Assembly (NCBI GenBank): GCA_963795335.1
Contig: CAWCHI010000005.1
Location: forward strand, 1 to 64,000
Direction: 5' to 3'
Source: Trebonia sp963795335
Lineage (GTDB): Bacteria; Actinomycetota; Actinomycetes; Streptosporangiales; Streptosporangiaceae
DNA length: 64,000 nt
Position numbers and translations under genes: made by a program. A model generated the notes under the pieces. That model made no database searches, had not been told where the DNA came from, and saw only the letters and a program-made list of their open reading frames with translations. Below, one piece after another: positions 19,216-26,998 of this stretch (its first letter is position 1; the number at the start of each line of letters is the position of its first letter).

Positions 19216-20622
19216 ATGGCTGCCCTGCACCGGCAGGTGCCCGAGGAAGAGTCGACGGGCATCGAGCTGGACATCAACCCGGTCTACTTCCGGGAAAAGA
19301 CCTGCGACATCCCCCGCTACCGGCTGCCGGAGCAGGGCGTCCTGCCCCGCACCGCGCTGCAGGTGGTCCGGGACGAGCTCATTCTCGACGGCAACGCCCG
19401 GCTCAACCTGGCGACGTTCGTCACCACCTGGATGGAGCCGGAAGCCGAGCAGCTGATGGCCGAGTGCTCCCCCAAGAACATGATCGACAAGGACGAGTAC
19501 CCGCAGACGGCCGAGCTCGAGCACCGCTGCGTCAACATCCTCGGGCACCTGTGGAACGCCCCCCAGGAGGAGGCGGTCGGCTGCTCGACCACCGGGTCGA
19601 GCGAGGCCTGCATGCTCGGCGGCATGGCGCTGCTGTGGCGCTGGCGGGCCCGGCGCCGCGCGGCGGGCAAGGACACCGCCCGGCCGAACCTCGTGATGGG
19701 CCGCAACGTCCAGGTCTGCTGGGAGAAGTTCTGCCGTTACTGGGACGTTGAGCCCAAGTACGTGCCGCTCGTGCCCGGCCGCTACCACCTGGGCGCGCCC
19801 GAGGCGGCGGCGCTGTGCGACGAGAACACCATCGGGGTGGTCGCGATCCTCGGCTCGACCATGGACGGCTCCTACGAGCCGGTGGCCGAGCTCAACGGCC
19901 AGCTCGACGCGGTGGCGGCAACCCGGGGGCTCGACGTCCCCATTCACGTGGACGCGGCGTCGGGCGGGTTCGTCGCCCCGTTCCTCCAGCCGGCCCTGGA
20001 GTGGGACTTCCGGCTGTCCCGGGTCGCCTCGATCAACACCTCCGGGCATAAGTACGGCCTGGTCTACCCGGGTGTCGGCTGGATCATCTGGCGCGCGGAG
20101 GAGTACCTGCCGGAGGACCTGATCTTCAAGGTGAACTACCTCGGCGGGGAGATGCCGACGTTCGCGCTGAACTTCTCCCGGCCCGGCGCCCAGGTCGCGG
20201 CGCAGTACTACAACTTCCTGCGGCTGGGCTACTCCGGCTACCAGCACGTCCAGCAGACCGCGCAGGACATCGCGAAGTACCTGTCCGCCGAGATCGGGCG
20301 GCTGGGCCAGTTCGACCTGCTGTCGGACGGGTCGGACCTGCCGGTGTTCGCCTTCAAGCTGCGCGACGAGGTCACCGGTTACTCGGTCTTCGACCTGTCG
20401 GAGCGGCTGCGGATGCGCGGCTGGCAGGTGCCGGCCTACACGTTCCCGGAGAACCTGACCGACATGGCGGTGATGCGCATCGTGATCCGCAACGGGTTCT
20501 CGATGGACCTGGCCAACCTGCTGCTGCAGGACTTCAGGCTGCACCTGGACATCCTCGAGCACCACCCGCAGACGCAGATGCCGCCCGAGCTGCAGAAGAA
20601 GCGCGAGTCGTTCGCCCACTGA
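19216..20622 (+). CDS. gad: Glutamate decarboxylase (PLP-dependent)
   Basis: A 468-aa group II decarboxylase converting glutamate to GABA and CO2 while consuming a proton. Landmarks: DELILDGNARLNLATFVTTW, GCSTTGSSEACMLGG (PLP phosphate contact), VDAASGGFVAPF (Asp to the pyridine N), and the Schiff-base Lys in NTSGHKYGLVYPGVGW. Full length for the family. ATG 19216 is chosen; a GTG three codons upstream (19207) is also possible. No antiporter gene is adjacent, so acid resistance versus GABA-shunt use cannot be decided. It stands alone between the GH16-like and CorA genes. Confidence 0.95.
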   Translation: MAALHRQVPEEESTGIELDINPVYFREKTCDIPRYRLPEQGVLPRTALQVVRDELILDGNARLNLATFVTTWMEPEAEQLMAECSPKNMIDKDEYPQTAELEHRCVNILGHLWNAPQEEAVGCSTTGSSEACMLGGMALLWRWRARRRAAGKDTARPNLVMGRNVQVCWEKFCRYWDVEPKYVPLVPGRYHLGAPEAAALCDENTIGVVAILGSTMDGSYEPVAELNGQLDAVAATRGLDVPIHVDAASGGFVAPFLQPALEWDFRLSRVASINTSGHKYGLVYPGVGWIIWRAEEYLPEDLIFKVNYLGGEMPTFALNFSRPGAQVAAQYYNFLRLGYSGYQHVQQTAQDIAKYLSAEIGRLGQFDLLSDGSDLPVFAFKLRDEVTGYSVFDLSERLRMRGWQVPAYTFPENLTDMAVMRIVIRNGFSMDLANLLLQDFRLHLDILEHHPQTQMPPELQKKRESFAH

Positions 20623-20720
20623 CGTCCGGGTCCGGCCGCTGGGCATGATCCGGGTCCCCATCCGGCGGCCTGGGCCGCAATGAGATCCTTGACCCGGCAA
20701 TCGGGACCGGAGGGGATGTC

Positions 20721-21854
20721 ATGAGCGAAACCCAGACGATGAGCACCGGCGCGGAGGCGCGCGGCGGCGCCATCGGCGGGCAGATCGGCACCAGGACCAG
20801 CCGGGACACCACCTTTCACGGCGGCGACCCGGATACCGTCGCGGGCGAGTCCATCTGCCACGACTCCCCGACCAAGTGCCAGGCGCGGACCCGGCTCTAC
20901 CGGGACGGCCGGCTGGCCGCCCAGGGCTTCGCGATCGAGCAGATCAGCGACCACCTGGCCGATCCGGGGACGCTGATCTGGCTCGACCTGCGCAGCCCCG
21001 ATCACGAGGACCTGGCCGTGCTGCAGGACGAGTTCGGGCTGCACCCGATGGCGATCGAGGACGCCCTGGTCGACCGGGAGCGGCCGAAGATCGACCACTA
21101 CCGCACCCACCTGTTCATGACCGCCTACAGCGCGACCCTGGACACCGGCACCGGCGAGCTCGCCACCAGCGAGCTGTCGGCCTTCATCCTGCCCCGGGCG
21201 CTGATCACCATCCGCAAGGACGACGGCCTCGACATCGGCAAGGTGGTCGACCGCTGGGACGCGAACCCCGAGCTGGCCGCCCACGGAGTCGGGTTCCTGC
21301 TCTACGGGCTGCTCGACCACATCGTGGACGGGCACTTCGACACCGTCCAGTCCCTCGACGACCAGATCGAGGGCCTGGAGGACGAACTGTTCGAGCCGTC
21401 CTCGGCCAAGGACATCCAGGTGCAGAAGCGGTCATTCGAGATGCGCAAGTCGCTGGTCCTCCTGCGCCGGGTGGTGCTGCCGATGCGCGAGGTGCTGAAC
21501 ACCCTCATGCGCCGCGACCTCAAGCACGTCGACGAGGAACTGCTGCCCTACTGGCAGGACGTCTACGACCACGTGCTGCGGGCGACCGAGTGGACCGAGT
21601 CACTGCGCGACCTGGTCACCACGATCCTGGAGACCAACCTGACCATCCAGGGCAACCGGATGAACATCATCACCAAGAAGGTCACCGGCTGGGCCGCGAT
21701 CGTCGCGGTGCCGACGTTCATCACCGGGTTTTACGGCATGAACGTGCCCTACCCGGGGTTCAGCAACCACATCGGCTTCATCGTCGCCCTGGTGATCATG
21801 ATCGGCTCCGGCCTGCTGCTCTACTGGGTGTTCCGCCGGAACGACTGGATCTGA
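20721..21854 (+). CDS. corA: CorA-family magnesium/cobalt transporter
   Basis: A 377-aa divalent cation channel. A large cytosolic domain (residues 1-310) contains LIWLDLRSP and HPMAIEDALVDRERPKID; two C-terminal helices follow, the first ending in the signature FYGMNVPYPGF (GMN) and the last as IVALVIMIGSGLLLYWVF. The N-terminal 60 residues are a variable polar extension. ATG 20721 has GGAGGGG 5 bases upstream. The final 34 bases overlap the convergent MHYT gene. Confidence 0.93.
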   Translation: MSETQTMSTGAEARGGAIGGQIGTRTSRDTTFHGGDPDTVAGESICHDSPTKCQARTRLYRDGRLAAQGFAIEQISDHLADPGTLIWLDLRSPDHEDLAVLQDEFGLHPMAIEDALVDRERPKIDHYRTHLFMTAYSATLDTGTGELATSELSAFILPRALITIRKDDGLDIGKVVDRWDANPELAAHGVGFLLYGLLDHIVDGHFDTVQSLDDQIEGLEDELFEPSSAKDIQVQKRSFEMRKSLVLLRRVVLPMREVLNTLMRRDLKHVDEELLPYWQDVYDHVLRATEWTESLRDLVTTILETNLTIQGNRMNIITKKVTGWAAIVAVPTFITGFYGMNVPYPGFSNHIGFIVALVIMIGSGLLLYWVFRRNDWI

Positions 21855-22717
21855 GCGAGCCGCGGGTCGCCCGCCGCGCTCGGCGCGAACCGCGGATCGG
21901 CGGCCGGGTCGCGCTGCTCCAGGTACTCCAGCCGCTGCCGGATCTCGGCGTCGGTGCGGATCTCCTCCTCGTTCGGCGCCACGCTGATCGCCAGCGTCAG
22001 CAGGAACGTGGCCAGGCTGATGACCGCCAGCAGGGGGATGAGGAAGCTGGCCGCGGTGGCACCGGAGACCGACCCGGCCATGCTCTGCATCGACATCGGG
22101 GTTCCGGTGATCTTCAGCGCCGCCATGCCGGTGTAGTGCATGCCCGTGACCGCCACCCCGAACACCAGCGCGGCGACGATGGTGGCGCCGAGCCCGCGGA
22201 CCCAGGTGCCGATCCACAGCGCCGCCGTCCCGGCCGCGACCGCGATGAGCACCGAGACAGCCACCAGGGCCAGGTTGTAGGACATGCCGCCGGGCATCGA
22301 CATCGCCGCCATGCCCAGGTAGTGCATGCCGGCCACGCCGACACCGATGATCACGCCGCCCGCCACCAGCCGGGGCCAGCCGCCGTCACCGAAGCCGCCC
22401 CGGGCGAAACCGACGATGAACAGCCCGACGCCGACCACCGCGACCGCCAGCAGCATCGAGGCGATCGTGACGGGCACGTTGTAGCGCAGCGGCTCCCCGG
22501 GGATGCTGAAGCCGAGCATCGCGATGAAGTGCATCGCCCAGATGCCGACGGCGCCGATCGACACCGACGCCAGCACCAGCCAGCGCGCGCGCGCCCAGCC
22601 GCTGTAGGCCCGGGCCAGGACCACGCAGCGCAGGCCCAGGAGCGCGCCGACGCAGGACATGGCGTAGCCGAGGACCGGGTTCAGCAGGCCATCGGAGAAG
22701 TTGTGGACGGTTACCAC
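21821..22717 (-). CDS. MHYT-domain integral membrane sensor
   Basis: About 298 aa with seven hydrophobic segments. The MHYT signature appears three times: IWAMHFIAMLGF, AGMHYLGMAAMSM and TGMHYTGMAALKI. This repeat set is thought to bind a metal (copper) and to sense O2, CO or NO; there is no GGDEF, EAL or kinase output domain here, only a charged cytoplasmic tail (EEEIRTDAEIRQRLEYLEQRD). The start is placed at GTG 22717 (VVTVHNFSDG) with GAAGGGGG upstream; an ATG at 22843 would add 42 unconserved residues. It overlaps corA tail to tail. Confidence 0.88.
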   Translation of the reverse strand: MVTVHNFSDGLLNPVLGYAMSCVGALLGLRCVVLARAYSGWARARWLVLASVSIGAVGIWAMHFIAMLGFSIPGEPLRYNVPVTIASMLLAVAVVGVGLFIVGFARGGFGDGGWPRLVAGGVIIGVGVAGMHYLGMAAMSMPGGMSYNLALVAVSVLIAVAAGTAALWIGTWVRGLGATIVAALVFGVAVTGMHYTGMAALKITGTPMSMQSMAGSVSGATAASFLIPLLAVISLATFLLTLAISVAPNEEEIRTDAEIRQRLEYLEQRDPAADPRFAPSAAGDPRLAQIQSFRRNTQ

Positions 22718-22925
22718 GGAGGTGCCCCCTTCGAGACAACGCGGTCGCAGCCCTTGCTGACTTCGGGTGGCCGCCCCCTCGGCAGCGCCCCCCGCGCTGA
22801 AGTTCGTTGCATCCTCGCAGGCCACCGCGCAAGCGTCGGCCATCGAAACGCTAATGTTACATATCGGTCTATCGCGACACAGCCCTCCGTAGCGGACGTC
22901 CTACCCCAGGTGAGCGACGTGACGC

Positions 22926-23510
22926 TCAGCCGGCCGCCCCCGGCAGCCGGTAATGCCCCGAAACCGGCTCCCAGCCCTCCGGCGGGTCCTCCCCTGTGCG
23001 ACCGTCGACTGCCTCGCGCAGCAGGTCGGCGTGCCCGGCGTGCCGGCCGACCTCCTCGACCAGATCGGTCAGCAGCCGCCGGAGGCTGGCGTGCTCCCCG
23101 TCGACGTTCGCGGCCACCGGCTGATCCATTCCGCCGGCCGCCAGCGCGGCCGCCAGCCGCACCCGGGACCGCTGCACCGCGTCGTCCCACAGCCCGTACA
23201 GCGTCTGCGGGGAGTCACCCGCAGCCGAGGTGAATTCCCACGTCGGGTCGGTGTCCCAGTCGGTCTCGGGCCACGGGCCGGCCATCGGCGCCCCGTCGAG
23301 CTTCTCGGTGACGTAGTAGTCCTCGATCAGCGCCAGGTGCTTGAGCAGGCCACCGAGCGTGAGCGAGGACTTGCCCACGCGCTGGGCGAGCCCGGCCGCG
23401 TCGAGTCCGTCGGCCTTCCAGCGGAACACCGTCCGCAGCCGCTCGAGCGCCCCCAGCAGCTGGGCCTGGTCCGTTCCCGCCAGCGGCGGTTCCCACGCTT
23501 TGCCTGGCAT
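22926..23510 (-). CDS. DinB/DUF664 family protein
   Basis: A 194-aa four-helix-bundle protein of the DinB superfamily (mycothiol-dependent-like DUF664). Seen: LGGLLKHLALIEDYYV (first metal His region, about residues 55-70), a TDPTWEF segment, LRRLLTDLVEEVGRHAGHADLLREAVDG (second His pair, HAGHAD) and the C-terminal GHYRL. The three conserved His could bind a divalent metal. Some relatives use mycothiol or bacillithiol as a thiol donor. Monocistronic, between the MHYT and SDR genes. Confidence 0.85.
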   Translation of the reverse strand: MPGKAWEPPLAGTDQAQLLGALERLRTVFRWKADGLDAAGLAQRVGKSSLTLGGLLKHLALIEDYYVTEKLDGAPMAGPWPETDWDTDPTWEFTSAAGDSPQTLYGLWDDAVQRSRVRLAAALAAGGMDQPVAANVDGEHASLRRLLTDLVEEVGRHAGHADLLREAVDGRTGEDPPEGWEPVSGHYRLPGAAG

Positions 23511-23594
23511 ACGACGAGGCTAACGGCCGTCCCGGACGTTCCGCTTCCGCGAACGAACGAGAACGATCATCCCGAACGAGGGGGTCTTACTCCC

Positions 23595-24357
23595 TCAGGA
23601 CACCGCCCCCGGCGACTCCGGCAGCACCTGCCCGCCGTCGACGGTGATCGTCTGGCCGGTGATGTAGGCGGCCTCGTCGGTGGCGAGGAACAGGGCGGCG
23701 TGCCCGATCTCCTCGACCGTGCCGAGCCGCCCGAGCGGGATCGCGGCGGTCATCTCGCGGATATAGTCCTCGCCCATCGTGGCCAGAGCCTCGGTGGCGA
23801 TGTTGCCCGGCAGGATGGCGTTGACGGTGATGGCGTCCCGGGCCAGCTCGATCGCGGCGGTGCGCATGAAGCCGAGCTGCCCCGCCTTGCTCGCCCCGTA
23901 GTGCGTCCACCCCGGGTAGCCGGTGACCGGCCCGGTGATGGAGCTGGTGAGGATGACCCGGCCGTGGCCAGAAGCCCGCAGCAGCGGCAGGCACGCCTGG
24001 ACGGACAAAATCGTGCCCTTGAGGTTGACGCCGAGCACGGCGTCGATGTCGCGCTCGGTCAGGTCGGCCAGCCGCGCGGAGGGAAAGATCCCGGCGTTGG
24101 CGCAGAGAATATCGATCCCCCCGAGCTGCTCGCGGGCGGCCGCGGCGACCCGATCGCAATCGGCCCTGCGGGCCGTGTCGGCCAGCACGTACGCCGGCCG
24201 CCCCGGACGCGGCTACCGCCCGCCGGGCGCTTTCCTCGTCCCGGCCGGTGACCAGTACCCGGGCCCCGGCACGGGCGAACACGGCGGCGATGCCGAGACC
24301 GATACCGCGGGTCCCGCCGGTGACCACGACCGCACGCCCGGCGATGGAGGTGAACAT
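23595..24357 (-). CDS. SDR-family oxidoreductase (3-oxoacyl-ACP reductase-like), frameshifted
   Basis: About 253 aa after correction of a one-base insertion near 24195. N-terminus from ATG 24357: GRAVVVTGGTRGIGLGIA (NAD(P) Rossmann motif TGGxxGIG) and VLVTGRDEES. After the shift: DILCANAGIFPSARL, VILTSSITGP, the catalytic YGASKAGQLGF (Y-x3-K) and the C-terminal LATDEAAYITGQTITVDGG. The catalytic Ser-Tyr-Lys set is complete. The two halves lie in different frames but are colinear and together make a normal-length SDR. Substrate unknown. Divergent from the small coiled-coil gene. Confidence 0.85.
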
Positions 24358-24436
24358 CGCTGCATTGTCCTCGTTGCCGTGTGCCCGCGCAAGGGCCGCT
24401 AGTCCGTGGATACGGGCCTCATTCCCCGCCCCGCAC

Positions 24437-24450
24437 CTGACCAAGGGCTC
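24437..24450. promoter_or_regulatory. Weak DevR-like box
   Basis: CTGACCAAGGGCTC fits the DevR pattern GGGnCnnnnGnCCC only in part (G3, C5, G10, C12 and C14). It lies 36 bases before the small coiled-coil gene. Listed because stronger boxes occur nearby. Confidence 0.3.
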
Positions 24451-24485
24451 TGGCGGCCCGGCACGGGCTGGAGCAGGGTCTCACT

Positions 24486-24716
24486 ATGAGAGAGATCTAT
24501 GAGCAACCACGGGACCTGACGGACGTCACCGGCCTGCAGGGGCGGGTCCGGCAGCTTGAAACCCAGATGCAAACACTCACGCAGGCGGTCGAGATCCTCG
24601 CCCGCGGCCTGGAGAGCGGGCCCCTGGCGGAGCCGGACCCGCCCCGGTCGGGCGAAGCGGCCAGGCAAGCGCGGGAGCTCCTGCTCCTGGTGCGCCCGGG
24701 CCGGCATGAGGGCTAG
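24486..24716 (+). CDS. Small coiled-coil protein, 76 aa
   Basis: Not a family I recognise. Residues 14-45 (TGLQGRVRQLETQMQTLTQA) have a heptad pattern of Leu/Val/Met suggesting a short coiled coil, followed by a Pro-rich turn and a second helix (ARQARELLLLVRPGRHEG). Start ATG 24486; GGAGCAGGG lies upstream. It opens the stress-gene cluster and is closed by a strong bidirectional terminator shared with the CBS gene. Confidence 0.55.
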   Translation: MREIYEQPRDLTDVTGLQGRVRQLETQMQTLTQAVEILARGLESGPLAEPDPPRSGEAARQARELLLLVRPGRHEG

Positions 24717-24753
24717 GCGGTACCGGCCGCAGGAAGCGGTCCTGGGCGCTAAA

Positions 24754-24788
24754 GGTGCCGGCGCCTCCGGGGGGAGGCGCCCGGCACC
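24754..24788. terminator. Bidirectional hairpin terminator
   Basis: GGTGCC plus GGCGCCTCC (24754-24768) pair with GGAGGCGCC plus GGCACC (24773-24788), a 15-bp stem with a 4-base loop and one bulged C. It sits between two convergent genes, so it probably stops transcription from both sides. Confidence 0.75.
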
Positions 24789-24802
24789 GTTAGCCGTGCG
24801 GC

Positions 24803-25474
24803 TCAGAAGAGCTGGTCCGGTCCGTAACCGCCGCCCGCCAGCGGGTAGCGCAGCCGGTCGCGTACCGCCACCACGCCTTCGACCTGCCTGGCCACCTCGA
24901 TGAGATGGTGCCCGGCGGCGGCCGTGGGCGGGCTGCCCTGGATGGTGACGACGCCGTTGACCACGGTCACACCGACCGCCACCTGCAGGGTCAGCAGCTT
25001 GTGCTGGACCAGGTCGCGCAGGATGTCGTCCCGGATGTCGCCGTCGTCCCTGGCGTACACGCTGAGCACGTCAGAGCGGGTCACGATGCCGGCCAGCCGC
25101 CCGTCCGGGTTGACCACGGGCAGCCGCTTGACCCGGCTGGCGTACAGCAGGCGGACGGCCCGGGTGACCGGCTCGTCCGGTCCGACGGTCACGGCCGGCC
25201 TGGTCATCAGGTCGGCCGCGGTGACCCCGGCCGCCTTGGCTTTCGCCCGGCGGCGGAGCACGCCGTCGAGCCGGCTGGTCAGGCCCCCGTCGAGTGCCTC
25301 CTTGGCCAGCAGGTCGGCCTCGGAGACGACGCCGATCACGCGGTCGTCGTCGTCGAGCACCGGGAACCCGCTGACCCGCCACTGGCGCAGGCAAGCGGCG
25401 ACGACCTTGTACGGCGCGGTCTGCCGCACCGCGACCACGCGGGTGGTCATCACGTCCCGCACGACGGCCTCCAC
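24803..25474 (-). CDS. CBS-pair and BON domain protein
   Basis: A 223-aa cytosolic protein. CBS1 (residues 1-60: VRDVMTTRVVAVRQTAPYKVVAACLRQWRVSGFPVLD), a linker with RRRAKAKAAG, CBS2 (residues about 85-140: ADLMTRPAVTVGPDEPVTRAV, LPVVNPDGRLAGIVTRSDVL) and a C-terminal BON domain (residues about 148-210: GVTVVNGVVTIQG). CBS pairs bind adenosine nucleotides; related proteins (Hrp1 type) belong to the DevR regulon of mycobacteria. GTG start at 25474, only 12 bases after the universal stress gene stop, so the two form an operon. Confidence 0.92.
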   Translation of the reverse strand: MEAVVRDVMTTRVVAVRQTAPYKVVAACLRQWRVSGFPVLDDDDRVIGVVSEADLLAKEALDGGLTSRLDGVLRRRAKAKAAGVTAADLMTRPAVTVGPDEPVTRAVRLLYASRVKRLPVVNPDGRLAGIVTRSDVLSVYARDDGDIRDDILRDLVQHKLLTLQVAVGVTVVNGVVTIQGSPPTAAAGHHLIEVARQVEGVVAVRDRLRYPLAGGGYGPDQLF

Positions 25475-25486
25475 TGTCGTCGCCGT

Positions 25487-25927
25487 TCAGGCGTCGTGGT
25501 CGGGAACGACGACGACGGGGCAGTGCGCGTGCCGCGTCACCTGCGCGGCGACCCCGCCGAGGAGGAGCTTCCTGAAGCCGCCGGCGCCGCGGGCACCGAC
25601 GACGAGCATGTCGGCCCCGGCCGCGGCCTGGACCAGTTTCTCGGCGGCAAAGCCGACGGCGGCATGCACCGTCACCGACCGCGGCCGGGCCGGCTCCGGC
25701 AGCTGCGCGAGCACCTTGTCCGCCTGCTCCTGCGCGGCGACCAGTGCCCGTTCGCTCAGTTCGGGGTCGCTGAGGTAGCCGTAGGCGTAGCCTGCGTACC
25801 CGACCACGGCCTGGTCCACGGCAATGACCGTGAGCGGGACGTTCCGGGTGACCGCCTCGCCGGCGGCCCATTCCAGTGCGCGGCTTGAATGATCGGAGCC
25901 GTCGACACCGACGATGATCTCATGCAT
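25487..25927 (-). CDS. Universal stress protein (UspA family)
   Basis: A 146-aa single-domain Usp. N-terminus EIIVGVDGSDHSSRALEWA; C-terminal ATP-binding loop LVVGARGAGGFRKLLLGGVAAQV and a final strand CPVVVVP. The G-x2-G-x9-G(S/T) nucleotide motif is present with small changes (GARGAGG...GGVA). ATG 25927. First gene of a two-gene operon with the CBS-BON protein; a DevR-type box lies 114 bases upstream (26041-26054). Likely a nucleotide-responsive stress or dormancy factor. Confidence 0.93.
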   Translation of the reverse strand: MHEIIVGVDGSDHSSRALEWAAGEAVTRNVPLTVIAVDQAVVGYAGYAYGYLSDPELSERALVAAQEQADKVLAQLPEPARPRSVTVHAAVGFAAEKLVQAAAGADMLVVGARGAGGFRKLLLGGVAAQVTRHAHCPVVVVPDHDA

Positions 25928-25995
25928 GTGCAGTCCACTCCTTCCGCGTTTCCCATCCCCGGTTCCCACGCTAGGAGCCGCCGTCCCCCGCCGTT

Positions 25996-26009
25996 AGGGC
26001 CGGACTCCC
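25996..26009. promoter_or_regulatory. Secondary DevR-like half box
   Basis: AGGGCCGGACTCCC keeps G2-G3, C5 and TCCC of the DevR consensus but lacks G at positions 1 and 10. It lies 45 bases from the stronger box toward the Usp gene, which would place both on one face of the helix. Confidence 0.3.
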
Positions 26010-26040
26010 CCGCTCGGTGGGCCTTCTGGCGGCCCGCAGC

Positions 26041-26054
26041 GGGCCCAAGGTCCC
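26041..26054. promoter_or_regulatory. DevR/DosR-type box between usp and devR
   Basis: GGGCCCAAGGTCCC matches the dormancy box core GGGnCnnnnGnCCC at every fixed position. It is in the divergent spacer between the Usp-CBS operon (start 25927) and devR (start 26133 or 26166), so it could drive stress genes and autoregulate devR. Confidence 0.65.
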
Positions 26055-26132
26055 TAAGCCGGAACCTCTCGCTTCGTTTAGCCTGAATTTCATCCAGCCG
26101 GGCGACGACGCCGGGCCGGCCAGGACGGACAG

Positions 26133-26831
26133 GTGATCAGGGTGACGGGTCAGGCGGACGACGGGATGCGGCGACCGGGGATCGGGGTCTTTCTGCTTGA
26201 CGACCACGAGGTGGTCCGCTGGGGCGTCCGCGACCTGCTCGAAGCCGAGCCGGACATCAAGGTGGTGGGGGAAGCCGGAACGGCGGCCTCGGCGCTCGCG
26301 CGCATTCCCGTGCTGCGGCCCGACGTCGCCATCCTCGACATGCGACTGCCGGACGGCAACGGCGTGGAGGTCTGCCGGGAGGTGCGCTCCCAGCTGCCGG
26401 AGGTGGCCTGCCTGATCCTGACCTCCTACAGCGACGACGAGGCGCTGTTCAGCGCGGTCATGGCGGGCGCCGCCGGGTACGTGCTGAAGCAGATCCACGG
26501 CACCGACCTGGTCGGGGCCGTGCGGACGGTGGCGGCCGGCCAGTCGGTGCTCGACCCGCAGGCAGCGGGCACCCTGATGGCCCGGCTGCGCAACCAGCCG
26601 GGCCAGGCCGACCCGCTGGCCGCCCTCACCCGGCACGAGCGCCGGATCCTGGAGCTTATTGGCGAGGGCCTGACCAACCGGCAGATCGGCGAGCGGTTGT
26701 TCCTGGCCGAGAAAACGGTCAAGAACTACGCGTCGGCGCTGTTCGAGAAGCTCGGCATGGACTCCCGCACGCAGGCCGCCGCCCTGGCGGCGCGCGTATT
26801 CGGCGTCCGGCGAGCCGATCAGGGGTTCTAA
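26133..26831 (+). CDS. devR: DevR/DosR-type NarL response regulator
   Basis: 232 aa. The receiver domain (FLLDDHEVVRWGVRDLL, phospho-Asp in AILDMRLPDGNG, LILTSYSDDEAL, YVLKQIHG) and C-terminal LuxR helix-turn-helix (LTRHERRILELIGEGLTNRQIG, then FLAEKTVKNYASALFEKLGM and RTQAA) follow mycobacterial DevR nearly motif for motif, including the DNA-contact helix EKTVKNY. DevR activates hypoxia and NO dormancy genes when phosphorylated by DevS/DosT; no such kinase is in this window. Start GTG 26133 or, equally possible, ATG 26166, which begins just before the receiver. Family membership is certain; orthology is inferred from motifs and from the neighbouring Usp, CBS and Hsp20 genes. Confidence 0.9.
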   Translation: MIRVTGQADDGMRRPGIGVFLLDDHEVVRWGVRDLLEAEPDIKVVGEAGTAASALARIPVLRPDVAILDMRLPDGNGVEVCREVRSQLPEVACLILTSYSDDEALFSAVMAGAAGYVLKQIHGTDLVGAVRTVAAGQSVLDPQAAGTLMARLRNQPGQADPLAALTRHERRILELIGEGLTNRQIGERLFLAEKTVKNYASALFEKLGMDSRTQAAALAARVFGVRRADQGF

Positions 26832-26899
26832 CGGGAGGCGGGAGGCGGCGGGCGGCGCCTGCCGGCCCGTGCCCCGGCGGGACTTCCGCACCGCAGGCG

Positions 26900-26913
26900 A
26901 GGACCAAAGGCGG
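26900..26913. promoter_or_regulatory. Weak DevR-like half box upstream of the ACS-like gene
   Basis: AGGACCAAAGGCGG has one good half (GGAC) but the other half is poor. It lies 86 bases before the ATG of the acetyl-CoA-synthetase-like gene. Low weight. Confidence 0.25.
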
Positions 26914-26998
26914 TGGTGCCCCGGCGGCGGGCGGCGGGAGTATCGAACGGGGCCCAGTCGGCAGTCCCCGCCCCGTCACCGCCGGCGAGAGGACTGAC

